Positions 35,571-46,786 of a DNA stretch of 64,000 bases are shown here, one piece after another (positions within the stretch are counted from its first letter, which is position 1; each line of letters begins with the position of its first letter). The stretch is from Bursaphelenchus xylophilus (taxonomy: Eukaryota; Nematoda; Chromadorea; Rhabditida; Aphelenchoididae), in the NCBI GenBank assembly GCA_904066235.2, contig CAJFCV020000006.1:2976001-3040000 (forward strand). Direction: 5' to 3'. Below the pieces are notes generated by a model. It did not search any database, was not told the origin of the DNA, and worked only from the letters and a program-made list of their open reading frames with translations. Both the position numbers and the translations under genes were made by a program.

Positions 35571-35714
35571 TTAGTCTGTCGGAAAAATAATGAACACGAT
35601 TTCGGTGGCGTTGCTAAAAAAAGCAATTTGATTTTGCAGCGGCGCAACTCATTTTCTCAGCGACGATGCGATTTTCCATGCGACAGAGCGCTCACTATTT
35701 TCCCGACAGACTGA
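35571..35714. mobile_element. R3 palindromic MITE
   Basis: The left end TTAGTCTGTCGGAAAAATAA and right end ttttcccgacagactga are inverse copies. TA lies on both sides (35,569-35,570 and 35,715-35,716). The interior gcaatttgattttgcagcgg matches the 29.2-kb copy. Confidence 0.75.
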
Positions 35715-36191
35715 TATCATAGAAAAACTTATCTCAATATTGGATTGATTTATGTCCAATGCCCTCATCATAGACTCTGCGTATAAAATCCCGAACTTTC
35801 CTTGGACTTTTCCAGAACTCCCACTGATTAACGTCATTGTCAAATTTCCGTAGCCTGTGCGGTAGAAGGTAGAGTTTTCTCATGCCCTTGAGTTTGCGGT
35901 CTAATTGTTCCGTGTATGACACGGAATGTAGTGCACATTCTGTTGAGGTGAGAACAGGAACTTGGTCTGGGAATCTAATAAGAGTATTGGACCCGGAGTT
36001 TTGGAGTTTGTAAAGTTGGCTGATTATTTTACTGGACAATTTTGGAAATTACACTAAAAAATGGATCAATTAGACAACCATAAATGTGGAGTCGGGCAGA
36101 GGAGAGACAGTTTTTGAGCATAACTTTTTTGTTTGATTAAGGGAAATTTTTTGTTTTTTGCAGAAATATTACACACAATAATTGTAATTCA

Positions 36192-36512
36192 CAGGGGAAG
36201 TACTCCAAGTGCGACGCTTAGATTTTGATGAAACTTGGCACAAATTTTGAATAATTTTTTCTAAGATATATGCGAGAATCCTAGCTCGCGCTTTGCAGAA
36301 ACAACCGAGATTTTTAGATCGAAAAGTCGGCCAAAATTAAGGACTTTTTGCCGAATTTCGGCACGAAAAGTTTCATGCCTATTTCTACCGTAAAGGATAA
36401 TGTTTCTACAAAAAATCAAATTTTTCCGCACGAAACTGCCAAAGTTATGGCCAAAAAGCGCTTTTCTCTCTGACCGCTCTCCACGTTTAGCGCGCTCTCT
36501 CGGCGGCAAAAA
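36192..36512 (+). mobile_element. R1 MITE, copy D, truncated
   Basis: The left terminal repeat CAGGGGAAGTACTCCAAGTG is intact and the interior matches copy A nearly base for base. The match stops at ctctcggcggcaaaaattt, about three quarters through. The right terminal repeat is absent, so the element is truncated by deletion. The junction lies near 36,512. Confidence 0.8.
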
Positions 36513-37389
36513 TTTGTGTTTTTTCCAAAAATATTTTTTTTTGATTTTGGTTTTTTAAACTTTTACGAAATGTTTTCGGCTTTTCCCAATTTTTTTCTTT
36601 TTGATTTATTTTGCCTTTGCGGAAATTGCTCAAATTCCGGCATTCAACATGTTCTTTCTCCCATTTTGAACCTTTTTGTTCTTGTTGTTTGGTCATACGA
36701 CGAATTTTGGAGTGCATTTCAATTGAGTTAAAATGTTTTCCATTCGTTTTATAACATAATAAAATGTAACTCTTACTTAAATGTTTTTGAAATTTTTGAA
36801 TTTTTAAGGCCAAAAAAGGTATTAAAAAATTTCAAATTTGCCATGCAAATCTTTATCCCCAATCTTTCGCAAAAAGTCTATCAAATCACGTGAAATCCCT
36901 TGGTTTTATTTGCATTTGCGTGCGCTAATTTTTTCACCCAAACATGCCATATCGGATATAACAGCATTTTTTAATTTCAGCCCTCAACTCGGTCGCGACG
37001 AATGCAGACGAGAAATCGCGTTGAACAAAGCCTACAATATGCGATGTAATTTGGTCGCGATCACTATGGCAACCGGCCCGCTAATTACATTGCGGCTCTG
37101 TTGTTATCACGTAATTTCGAGGCACAAAATGTCGGGTTTGGAGGGCATTTTTTGTCAGATTTCGGTTTTGGCAAATTTTTGAGGGTCATATCTAGCCAAG
37201 CGGTAGTGAATTTAGCTTTTCTTCGATATGGTTTTTCGTTACAAGCAAGAAAATCGAAAATTTTTTTTGGTCGATTTTTATGTTGGTCAACCTGGTGGAA
37301 AGCAGATTTTTTTGGTAAAATTTGTAATTTTGGTGGTTTGTGAATCTTTTGAGTCATGCTTCGGCCGGCAAAGATTTTAGGAAAATATT
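36513..37389. other. Intergenic DNA, no gene seen
   Basis: AT-rich DNA with one less AT-rich block at 36,975-37,100, which follows a TTTCAG and stays open for over 100 bases. It has no partner exon, no similarity I recognise and no clear donor, so I do not call it an exon. Confidence 0.4.
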
Positions 37390-37905
37390 TACGAGAGAAG
37401 TATTTACCCTGTGTGCCACGCTTAAGTTTTAAGGAAACCTGGCGCAAATTTAGAACAATTTTTTGCATGGCTTATCCGTGATTTCTACAGTGGGGGTCAA
37501 ATGGTATGAAACGTACCATTTTGCGTCCGGGAAGTATCAAAAATGTGGCAAAATGCTTCCCTCTTCATGTGAAAAAACTCCGGTTTCAAAAAACGCACCC
37601 GCTCTTTTTGTGAGGGAAATGGCGCGTCATTCAAAACGAAGTTTTTTTTCGGGAAGCATTTTGCTACGTCTTTGATGCTTCCCGGATGCAAAGTGGTACG
37701 TTTTTTGTCACTGGGTCGGGTCCTTCACTGAAGCTCGCGCTTTTCAGAAACGGCCGGGATTTTTGGAACGAAAGTCGGCAAAAATGTGAAGCTTTCTTGA
37801 GAGCTCTTGTCCAGTTTTTTTTATGCAAATCCGGAGAAGACATGGCTAAAATTTTTTTCTTCTGGTCGCTCTCCGCATTTTGCTTATTCTCTGGGCGGCA
37901 AAGAT
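37390..37905 (+). mobile_element. Old R1 copy interrupted by R2
   Basis: The left end (ttacgagagaagtatttaccctg) and the segment to 37,487 correspond to the R1 start. After the R2 insertion the R1 resumes at aagctcgcgcttttcagaaac and runs through cgaaagtcggcaaaaa to ctctgggcggcaaagat. It is strongly diverged and the right terminal repeat is missing. Confidence 0.65.
37488..37730. mobile_element. R2 MITE nested in R1
   Basis: Ends are CAGTGGGGGTC.. and ..GGGTCGGGTCCTTCACTG. The interior is the R2 palindrome: accattttgcgtccgggaag, aaaatgtggcaaaatgcttc, and a mirrored second half. It splits the R1 segment 'atcc-ta/gctcgcg' at a TA-like site (TA left, AA right). Confidence 0.7.
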
Positions 37906-37914
37906 AACTTCTGT

Positions 37915-39149
37915 ACAACGAATTTTTCTATAACATACAATTTTAGATGTCATAAAAAGTTCGCTTCCACAACAATTTAATTTTTGACCCTTGTTGCACA
38001 GAGAGTTTACTGTAGTAAACAAATATTTTCAGGCATTTAAAAAAGTGATTCAACTGTTTATTGGCCTTCTTTCAACTTTATGATATTTGCTCTTTTTTCG
38101 TTGAAATTCTTTGTTTTCGCAACAGGACCAGCTGATTTGACCATCTGATTATTTGTCGGAAGGAAAGAAAAGTCGAATATAGTGAAGTGAAAAAAAACAA
38201 AAATTTTGATGAATGGCCAAACAAGAATTCTTTGTGTTTATCAAAATTCTGATTAATTTTTGACTACTGCCGAATTTCGGTACAACAAAAGCTGTTTATA
38301 ACAAATTTTACCGCTAAAAGATTCAATTAATGGCCAAATTGAAATCTTCGTATAACCAAAACTTTCCATAACGAACATTTTTTTTGGTTCCTTACGATTC
38401 ATTGTGCATAGTCTTAACTGTCTTTTTATCCGATGAGTTTCGCAAATTCTTTTATCTTGGAGAATACAGATAATGGGTCGGAAGAAAATGTCTTTCGCGA
38501 CTCTACTTTCCAATTTTCTTCCATACGGGAGTGTTCAAAGTGAGACGCTTGATTTTTTTTTAATTCTTTAAATTTTGCATCGCCAATAAGCCTAAACTGG
38601 GGATCAATTCGTGATGATTTTTTGCATATTTTAAATTCATACATAGTAGTTTACACCTCACAGTTGATAGAGTCTGTGCCGAAATTCACTAGCGATTTCC
38701 TTGTGAGACCACGCGAAATGAAGAGAGTGGGCAAGAAAAAAGCTGGCTTGCCGATAAATCTTTTATTTCTTCATGAAAGGTTAGTTTTTTTTTTGGAAAA
38801 ATATGTACTGGGCATTCACTTTCTAGTCACTGGTAATTTTTTGAATCAAAAATCCCGAAAGAACTGGATTTTTGCAACCCTTTCCTGGCCCTTTGGGCTC
38901 TTCGCCACTTCGAATATTGAAATCAAGCGAAATGTCACAAAAGAATTTTTAGTGGGGGTTTTCCGACCGGAAAATATTTTTCCGATAGTTCTATTTTTCT
39001 GTTCAATTTTCATAAAAAAGTTTTTTTTCCCACTTCCGAAGCGAAAACATTTCTAATTTTGTTTAATTTTCACAAAAAAAATCCTTTTTTTCCAAGTCCC
39101 GAAGCGAAAAAATTTCAAAAAAAAATTTTCATTTTTTGGTAAAGGGAAG
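37915..39149. other. Intergenic DNA, no gene seen
   Basis: No gene is supported. A weak R1-like start lies at 38,526-38,640 (gggagtgttcaaagtgagacg). The 38,622-39,056 open frame lacks an ATG at its 5' end and any recognisable domain. Confidence 0.4.
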
Positions 39150-39208
39150 CCTATCCTCTAGGTAACCTATCCGGTGGGGTAACCTATCCGTGGGGTAACC
39201 TATCCTCT
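39150..39208. repeat. Short tandem repeat, ~16-bp unit
   Basis: The unit ggtaacctatccgtgg is repeated about 3.5 times with small changes (ccggtgg, ccgtgg, cctctc endings). The function is unknown. Confidence 0.7.
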
Positions 39209-39299
39209 CCAAATCTTCGTTTGGATGAAACTCAAAAGCGTTCAAAAGACATTTTTCGGGGCTAAGGTAATAGTACAGTATTTGTATGGTCCAGCACAA

Positions 39300-40234
39300 G
39301 CCCCCTACGCTTTAGATGAAGCCTCCCTACTAGAGGTGGCAATCGGGCCGGGCCGGGCCGATTTTTGCGGCCCGGCCCGCGGGCCGAAGTGACCAGGCCG
39401 GCCCAGGGCTTTTTCAAATTTGCTCAGGCCCGGCCCGGCCCGGCCCGATGAAAGCCCAGGCCGGCCCGGCCCGGCCCGGTTTGGCCCGCTAATACAGAAA
39501 AGTTGGATAAAAGTCTTTGCACTTTCTATTGGAAGTTGTTATGCTTTCCAGAAGGTTTTTACGTGTGTCTGCGTGAAATTAAAAAGTCTAGTCGGATGAC
39601 TGGAACATCCGTATAGGTAGCTAAAACCTAGCCAAAAAGTTGGATTGTGTTGAATTTTTTAATCCTATAGGAAGTTAGCTATATAAAAGTATGGACGTTA
39701 TAAGGTACATGGTTAACCAAAAACTGTTTAAACACTTTCCTTTACATCAAGGAATCAAAATTACAGTGAAATTTTTAAATTTATCTCATAGAAAATTCGA
39801 AGATTTTTGCCCGACCCTTGCATATTTGGGTGGGATTTTACATATACATAATAAGTTACAGATACATATACATAATTTTAAAAGGTAGTAAAACAGCGTA
39901 TAAGTCAAAAAAGGTTTAATCTAATTTCCATCCATTATTCTACAAAGCATTTGTGCTTTATTTTGCTGGTTTAGCATTAAAAATTTTTTACTTATCTACT
40001 TTCCGGGCCGGGCCGGGCCGAAAGTGTCGGCCCGGCCGATGGGCCGAAGCGGTCAGGCCGGCCCAGGGCTTTTTCAAATCTGCTCAGGCCCGGCCCGGCC
40101 CAGCCCGATTGCCACCTCTACTCCCTACGTTTTAGATCAAGCCCCCTCCATTTTAGAAAAAGCCCCCTACGTTTTAGGTCAAGCCCCCTACGTTTTAGAT
40201 CAAACCCCCAACGCTGTAGATCAAACCCCCACTT
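39300..40234. repeat. 21-bp tandem array split by a hAT element
   Basis: About six and a half units of gccccctacgttttagatcaa lie in tandem. One and a half precede the hAT element at 39,331 and the rest follow it after 40,120. Units vary at a few positions (acgctttagatgaa, ccattttagaaaaa, aacgctgtagatcaa). Without the transposon the array would be about 137 bp. Confidence 0.8.
39331..40120. mobile_element. Non-autonomous hAT element, 790 bp
   Basis: Terminal inverted repeats TAGAGGTGGCAATCGGGCC and the inverse ..CCCGATTGCCACCTCTA are flanked by a perfect 8-bp target duplication CTCCCTAC (39,323-39,330 and 40,121-40,128). Both subterminal regions (about 39,345-39,490 and 40,003-40,110) are arrays of GGGCC/GGCCC motifs, extremely GC-rich against an AT-rich interior. 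They share the block ggccggcccagggctttttc in direct orientation. No transposase is encoded. The 8-bp duplication and TIR form are diagnostic of the hAT superfamily. Confidence 0.88.
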
Positions 40235-42149
40235 ACATTTTTTGTATTATTCTAATTTGTTCATTATGTGGGGTGTGAAACGGGCAAAACAGTGGGGGTT
40301 TGAACTACCGAAGCCCCCATTTTTATTTTTATTTTTTCCTCGTTTATTCGACAAAATTTAGTACAAAATCTCATACTACATACATATTACACTTCTTCCA
40401 CCAGGCCCTAAAAGAATTCGTTCCACAGATTCTCAATTCTCCCACATCTTCTAGTATGTGGTCGATGAAATATTGCGCCCGATTAACATCAGTGTGCACC
40501 TCTCTTATTCCGCGCCTTCCTTTCTTCCACGTTTCTCTGCGCTGGTCCATGTTTCACATGAATTATTGGGTGGGTAATCGAATCCTGTAACAATATATTG
40601 TTTGCATTTTTAAGACAATACATATTTTGTTCCGAAAAGACGGAGAGAAGTACGTCATGGAATCACAAGACATTTTGTATCAGTCTATTGGGAAAATAAT
40701 GTGGATTTTTGGGTCTTGGACTCGCCCATCATCACTTTGCGATGGCTAGCCGCGGGCAGGGGTTTTATGCGCGACTGCGGCGAGGCTACAAAATTACTGC
40801 AAAAGGTTCAAATATTTTCCCGAAAGACTGATGCGAGGTGGTCCACGAAGTCCTCATTGACGGTGGTGTGTTTGTGGAATAATTCTGGAGCTTTTCTACA
40901 GATTTTTTTAAAAATTACATTTGTGTAACCCTGAATCGCTTCAATTTTTTTTGGCAAAATTTGATAAGAATTCCGGCGGCCCAAAAATTTTTGTTAAAAT
41001 TTTTTTACAAAATTATTTTTTGCAGTAATCTGAAAAGGATAATCGTGTGAAAAGTCGTGTTGATTGGAAGACAAAGGCACAAAATTATACATAAATTATG
41101 CATTTATTAAGTCCCTAGATTATGTATCTATAAAATCCCTCTGGTCATTAGAAATTATGTATAGAACATACCACAAAAAAGTTATGGGGTCTCAGTGTTA
41201 CAAAAACATATTTTTTTGAAAAATTCTACAAAGCAGTTCCTGAGTTAGCCCTCAAAAAGGCATGTCAGGACTTCGTAGACCACTCTCTACGAGTTCTTAC
41301 GGTATTATACTGGAATATAAAAATTTTACAGAAATTTAAATGCCTAATTTTCACTTGTTCTCTTTTTTTTCAATTTGCTATCTTGGATTTTTTTCCATTT
41401 TGATTTTTTTAAATTTTTTAAAATTTTTGGATTGTCATATTTTGTCATATTTTATTATTTTTTATACTATTTATTTTTTTTTATTTTTTCACGTATAGAA
41501 AATCCCGTTTTTACCCTACACTCTTCTCCCCATTGACTAATCATTGTTTATTTTTGTTGTCAGAAATTACAGCTTTGGGAATTGAGGTGTTCGTTAGCAA
41601 AAAGTTGGGTCATTTTTGCTCATGATTTGTGGACTCGAATGGAGGATTTGGGCCCGGAAATACGAAACAAAAATATAAAAGTGGTGGAAAAGTAATGAAA
41701 TTGTTTTGGTGTCATGTGGGCAAAACACAAAAGGAATATTTTTATCAGCCAAAAAAGGGATTGTAAAAGTGTGGCAGGGGTGTGAAATTCACAGGCTTAT
41801 ATTTTGGAAATTGTGGGCACAAAGTGCATTTTTAGGCACTGCTCACGTTTTTTTTCGGAAATCAGACATCACTTGCTTACAACAGGAAATTCTAACGATG
41901 GATTTGGCAGTAACAACGTTGCAAAAAAGGTGCTTAGAGTTAAGCTTCCAAGTGTATAAATGGCTTGAATAATTGCTATACGTTCAACAAGGCATTTTTG
42001 AAGGTGTCAAAAATAATTTTTGAAAACAAACTCGCATAACGTTGAAAGCGGTAGATTAATTCAATAGATTCGTATTTTTATCAGTCCCAGGGACTTGCCA
42101 ATGAAAAAATTTTTATCATACTACGTAGATTAAGGTAAAAAATTGTATT
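40235..42149. other. Intergenic DNA, no gene seen
   Basis: AT-rich, with low-complexity T/A runs at 41,330-41,480. Only the R3 element at 40,680-40,831 stands out. Confidence 0.4.
40680..40831. mobile_element. R3 MITE
   Basis: TCAGTCTATTGGGAAAATAA follows TA (40,678-40,679), and the right end is attttcccgaaagactga. The interior ttgcgatggctagccgcggg and gcgcgactgcggcgaggc resembles the interior of the R3 copies near 0.5 and 5.5 kb. It is non-coding. Confidence 0.65.
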
Positions 42150-42548
42150 CAGAGATTGCCACTGTCAAAATTTTGGCTCGGCTCCGGCTCTTAGCTCCCA
42201 GAGCCGGAGCCGAGGCCAAATTTGCAGCTCCTGGTCCGGCTCTTGGCTCCGTGCAAAATTTAAAAAGACATGCCGGCTCCGAATCCCGGCTCCTATGTAA
42301 AATGTTTTTTTAAAATATTTTTCCAAAAATAAAAGTTATTTGTGCCAGAGATCATACGCCAACGTTTTTGCAGCCAAGTCAGATCCTCCGCAGTGTTTTT
42401 CAAGCAATTTGGTTTAACAAGATCGCGAAATTTTTACTTTTCTGACCGCTGAGAAGCCTGGCTCCGACTTTGGGCTCGGGAGCCGGAGCCGACCCTAAAA
42501 TTTCCGGTTCCGGCTTTGGCTCCCGGCTCGGAGCCGGAGAAAATGCCG
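42150..42548. mobile_element. hAT-like element, relative of the 1.6-kb copy
   Basis: It starts CAGAGATTGCCACTGTC, close to the terminus of the element at 1,635, and shares its interior (ttccaaaaataaaagtt, and aagcaatttggtttaacaagatcgcgaa). Unlike that copy it carries long runs of GGCTCCGG/CCGGAGCC motifs on both sides. The matching right terminus is not found, so the end is approximate. Confidence 0.6.
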
Positions 42549-44551
42549 TTTGAGTAATTTTGCACTGTGCTGTGATCTAAAGCAGAACTTGAGGTCGTTA
42601 GATCAAAATTCTACCAAAACTGAAAGCATTTTGATGACAAATGATTTGCTCAACGCGAGGCGCTTTTCTTTTTTTCGAATTTTGAGCTCATATTATGCCT
42701 AGACAGCATCGCAGTTGCTAGAAACCTCAGCCCGCGCAAGAGGACTCTTACAACGATATTTGCGGTCAGAAAAAAGTTTTTCGTCAATGTCTCTGCAAAT
42801 GTCTCATGAATAAAATTGATTTTAAGACAAAGCTTTCCTTAGCACCTCACCTGTAAATGTCAATCTACAAAAGATCTCTGAGCTCTTTCAAAAACTAATT
42901 TTTATCACGAACCAACTCTTTTTAATACTCCCATAACATGTTTACATCGATTTCACAAAATGCTCCTCACCACCAACGCCATCACACTCTTATCTGTGGC
43001 TAATTTTGGCGGATCTTATCATTTTTGACGTCATTATTTTTTTTCGAAAAATTTAATTTTTCCGAAAAACACACATATTATATGACACTGCGGAGGGAGA
43101 TCTGACGTTCTCTGGCCAGTAAAAGAAAAGATTTTGCGTTCTTATTTTTTCTTTCTATTTGCGGAATAAGGAGATCTGAACGTGCAAGGAATGTCTGATG
43201 ATGTCATCGCGCTGGGGGTTCTTCATTATATTTAGAGGTGTGTTGGGAAGCAACGCTAGTTGGATGATGTGCTAGGGAGTTTAGATAAAAGATCAAAGCT
43301 TTTCCAAAAGTTGTTTTTCTTTGGAATTTTTGTATTTGCGATACTCGTGATAGATATTTTTCTTTTTTTTTCTAAAAAATTCGTTTTCGTATCTTCCGTT
43401 CGACACGTTTTCGACGATTACTGCATTCAAAAAACCGCTCACATCACCTTGCGTGAACCGACGTTATCCCTGCCCCAAGGAGCGAAACAATTTCCTTGGA
43501 CCAATCTTTTTTCTCCGGCTCCTTGCGAACGAGAGAAAGTATTACAAGTGTTATAAAAGCCTCTACTTCCTTGTTTAGCCGGGGATTTTTACATTTTATT
43601 TTTTGACTTTATCTTCGAAGCATGCTTAGAATGCAAAGTTATTCGAACTCGCGTTTATGTCTGGGGATTTTTCGTGAAATTTTGAGAGGAATTTTCAAAG
43701 CAGAATTAATTTTTTATATTTTTAAAATATGCTAATTTTTTGAATTATTCTAATTTCTGAAATTTCGTAATGAGATTTTTGCACTCGATATGCAAATTTT
43801 TAACATTATGCTAATTTTTAAGAATATTCAAATTTTCCAATTTTTGCATTTTTTGATATTTTGAATCTTTCGCCATTCTTAAAAAAATGTGTATGCACAT
43901 TTTTACACTTCTTTCAAGCCTTATGACTACAAAAATATTTGAAGTTTTCCCCTAATTCTCTCCTCATTACCAACTTAATTTTTTCTCACCTTTGTGCCTC
44001 GAAGCCCCAAAAGAACATAAGTTGTGTAAAAACGTTTGTAGCGGGCCCGAATTTTCTCCATTTCCCTTCCGTCTGGCCGTGGGGAGCATTCAAATGGCCT
44101 TTGACGTTCACTTTTTGGACGTGTTTTTACGTAAATAATTTGCTTATTCAATTGAATCCGTCGGATTTCTTCTTTTTAACCCCTTAGGGCATTTACACGC
44201 ACTTGGTGTAACTGGCGGGGGATTGACAATTTTTTTGGGGAAATTTGAGGTTAGAATAATAATATGTATGTGGCAGATGTGTAATTTTAATATTGGGCTT
44301 TAGATTGTTATTGGAAGGTTGTAATTTTGTTTGCATTTATTTTGCAGTTTTTGGAAGTTTGGTTAGTCGATCATACATCGCCGTAAGCGAGGCGGATTTT
44401 GGAGTCTAATTCTCTTAAGCGCCTTATTATTAATACTAGACCGTATTCAGATTCTTGCTAATTTTTAGAGGATATTTAGCATTATTTTTTCGACGAGAGG
44501 GTACGCGAAACTAGGAGAGAGTGAGCGGAAGAGTTATAGCCAAAATAAAAG
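42549..44551. other. Intergenic DNA, no gene seen
   Basis: No gene is supported. The 43,260-43,556 open frame starts at a non-ATG codon and is rich in phenylalanine and lysine from AT-rich DNA. No intact repeat is visible. Confidence 0.4.
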
Positions 44552-44740
44552 CTGGTCCGAGGAGTCGCTGACGAGATTTCAGCGACACGCATAGTGAGAA
44601 AACAAAAGTTCAGTTTGCACTGTGCACTTTGATAGTTTTTTACCGTGCAAGTCACTTTTTTGGGCTGTCGCTCGCACTCTGACTTTTTTCGCGTACAAAA
44701 AACGCCAAGAATCAGTCTGGTGACTCTCCAGAAAGACTAG
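44552..44740. mobile_element. R4 MITE
   Basis: It begins CTGGTCCGAGGAGTCGCTGA and ends gactctccagaaagactag, followed by TA. The interior has tttgcactgtgcact and ttttttgggctgtcgctcgc, matching other R4 copies. It is non-coding. Confidence 0.65.
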
Positions 44741-44882
44741 TACCGGATGTATGTTTAGTTTGAGTTTATTTTTCCAAGTAAAAAATTCGGAAAATTGACC
44801 TTTGTGATCCGGTGTTTTTGCGACTTGTTTTTTGGCATCGAAAGGCACCCAAAATAAACGAAATTCCCAGGGATCTCACATA

Positions 44883-45079
44883 CTAGTCCTTCCGGAGACT
44901 TGCCGGACTGATTTTTGGTGTTTGCTCTAACTTTTTATGCGAAAAAAGTTAGAGTGCTAGCGAGAGCCAAAAAAGAGCCTATTGCACGGTGCAAAAAAGA
45001 AGAAATTGTACAGTGCAAACAAAACTTTTGCTTTCTCACCATGCTTGTCGCCGATTTCAGTACTTCCCGAAAGGACTAG
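44883..45079. mobile_element. R4 MITE
   Basis: TA (44,881-44,882) precedes CTAGTCCTTCCGGAGACTTG, and the element ends gtacttcccgaaaggactag. The interior contains attgcacggtgcaaa and an internal hairpin ctctaactttttatgcgaaaaaagttagag. It lies only 142 bp from the previous R4 copy, in a cluster. Confidence 0.7.
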
Positions 45080-45122
45080 CAGACAAAATTGCCAGGGAAA
45101 TAGCATAGTCCTAATAAAACTA

Positions 45123-45385
45123 CAGGGAGGACCGGATTTAGTGGCAGAAAACATACTGTTTTGCATCCGGGAAGTACCAAAAATGTACCAAAATACAATA
45201 ACTCGTTCTCCACGTGAAAGAACTCCGATTTCAAAAACGCGCCCACTCTTTTTGTGAGGGAAAGGGCGCGTCCTTCAAAACGTAGTTTTTTTAGTTGGAG
45301 AGGGAGGCATTTTGCTGCATTTTTTTGATACTTTCCGAATGCAAAATGGTACGTTTTTTTTGCCACTGGATCAGGGTCCTCACTG
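45123..45385. mobile_element. R2 MITE
   Basis: Ends are CAGGGAGGACCGGATTTAGTGG and ..CCACTGGATCAGGGTCCTCACTG, flanked by TA on both sides (45,121-45,122 and 45,386-45,387). The interior is a near-perfect palindrome centred about 45,255 (attttgcatccgggaagtac and its mirror). It is non-coding. Confidence 0.8.
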
Positions 45386-45615
45386 TATGTTCTAAACTTG
45401 AGCCCACTGTCGTTTAATTCGGTCTTCTTCACGTCAAAAACTTCACTACTAATGGCAATAGTCCCACTTTCAATTTCTCATACATAATTCCAATTTTTTA
45501 CTCATATATAAATATTTTTCGCGTTTTGCAAAAACCATCGAATATCCAGCATAATCATTGCCTCAATTTCAGTGCCGCAACTAAAAATTGCCGCCATTCC
45601 GCGGTCCGTTCTTCC

Positions 45616-46696
45616 ATGGGCACGGGGCAAGAGGACAGTTGTTCCTCGAACGGCACCGCCTCCAGCCGATCGCACTGCTGCTTCGGCTTGTTCATGGTGC
45701 AGTCGACGTTCGTGTCGTTCGTAGTGCTCGACTTGCTACTGCTTTCACATTCGCTGATCTTCACAATAACGAACTTGATTGGTGGAGATGATAAGTATAC
45801 GACGAGTAACAGCATGTTGAGTGCGGTGGCGCCGTTCAACATGCTCATGCCATTGATGGCAATACAGGTGAGAAACGGGGCACTGAAAAAACAAAATTTT
45901 TTTATTAATTTTCAGTTAAAAATTTTTTGAATCTTTGCAAATTTTTTGAAAAAAAAATTTCAATTCTTTTATCAGAATACTGTCTATAATCGAGACTACT
46001 TTATTAAATATTGTTTTAAAACGTTTACAAATACTTTCTTGGTCATTTGCACACCTATATTACAAATTTCAATACTTGCAACAGAATGCCAAAAATTTAA
46101 AAAATTTTTTAATTCCGATGTTTCCACAAAAAAATCCTAAAAAACGCTTTTCAGATAGTCTGGCTGTCCACCTGCCTAGCGGCGGTCGTATCACTGAAGA
46201 CGGTCCTGCCATATCTTCAACTCCCCTACCTCCTCTGTTCGGGTCTTGTTCTGGCCACACTGGTTTGGCTGATTGTCCGGGTGTCCGCATTGCTGGTCGA
46301 GACCGAGGTTGTGACCTGGACGATGGTCGTATTACTCAGCTCGTTGAACCTGATTTTCCTGGAACAACTCTACTTTTTGTATGTGAAAATGGTCTGCTTC
46401 AAAATGCTGATCCGCAAACGGAAGGTGAGATTTTGAAATTTGCGATTTTGGGGTTCAGGGAATTTCATGTTTGAAGGAGGAGTTGGAAATTGCTTATTGT
46501 TAGTTGCTAGTCCGTATGCAAAGCTTTTATTTTCGTTTCCACTCCACAGTCTTTTTATTTTCAGCTAGTCAGCACGATGGAGCGGAACCTCGGGAAGTTC
46601 GGCCTGGGCTCACTCCCAAACAACGATCAATTTGATACATATAGCACAAAGTCAACGGTTATCGTAACGGATGACTATTTGAATCGAGTGCCTTGA
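45616..46696 (+). CDS. Four-pass membrane protein, LAPTM-like layout
   Basis: Three exons join in phase 0: 45,616-45,867, 46,155-46,424 and 46,565-46,696, giving 217 aa. A TTTCAG acceptor ends at 45,572; an SL-type trans-splice there would leave a 43-nt leader before the ATG at 45,616, which decides the start. A further 5' exon cannot be excluded. The protein has a short N-terminus with SHCCFG immediately before TM1 (FMVQSTFVSFVVLDLLLL), three more hydrophobic segments (about 75-100, 110-135 and 145-165), a basic cluster after TM4 (KMLIRKRK) and a hydrophilic tail of about 45 residues. The length, paired cysteines before TM1 and four-pass layout recall LAPTM4/5-type endosomal proteins. The similarity is only architectural and I do not recognise the gene. 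Confidence 0.8.
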
Positions 46697-46786
46697 CAAG
46701 ATTCTGCAATTTGTTGTTATTTCTATCAATATGTTTTTTCGTATTTTTTTGCTATTTTGCCTACGGTTTGTACATATTCAACTCTC

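Noticed and set aside
37060..37080. X-box-like match (atcactatggcaac) for an RFX/DAF-19 site
   Set aside because: The degenerate consensus is expected about once or twice by chance in a window this size, and no gene starts nearby.
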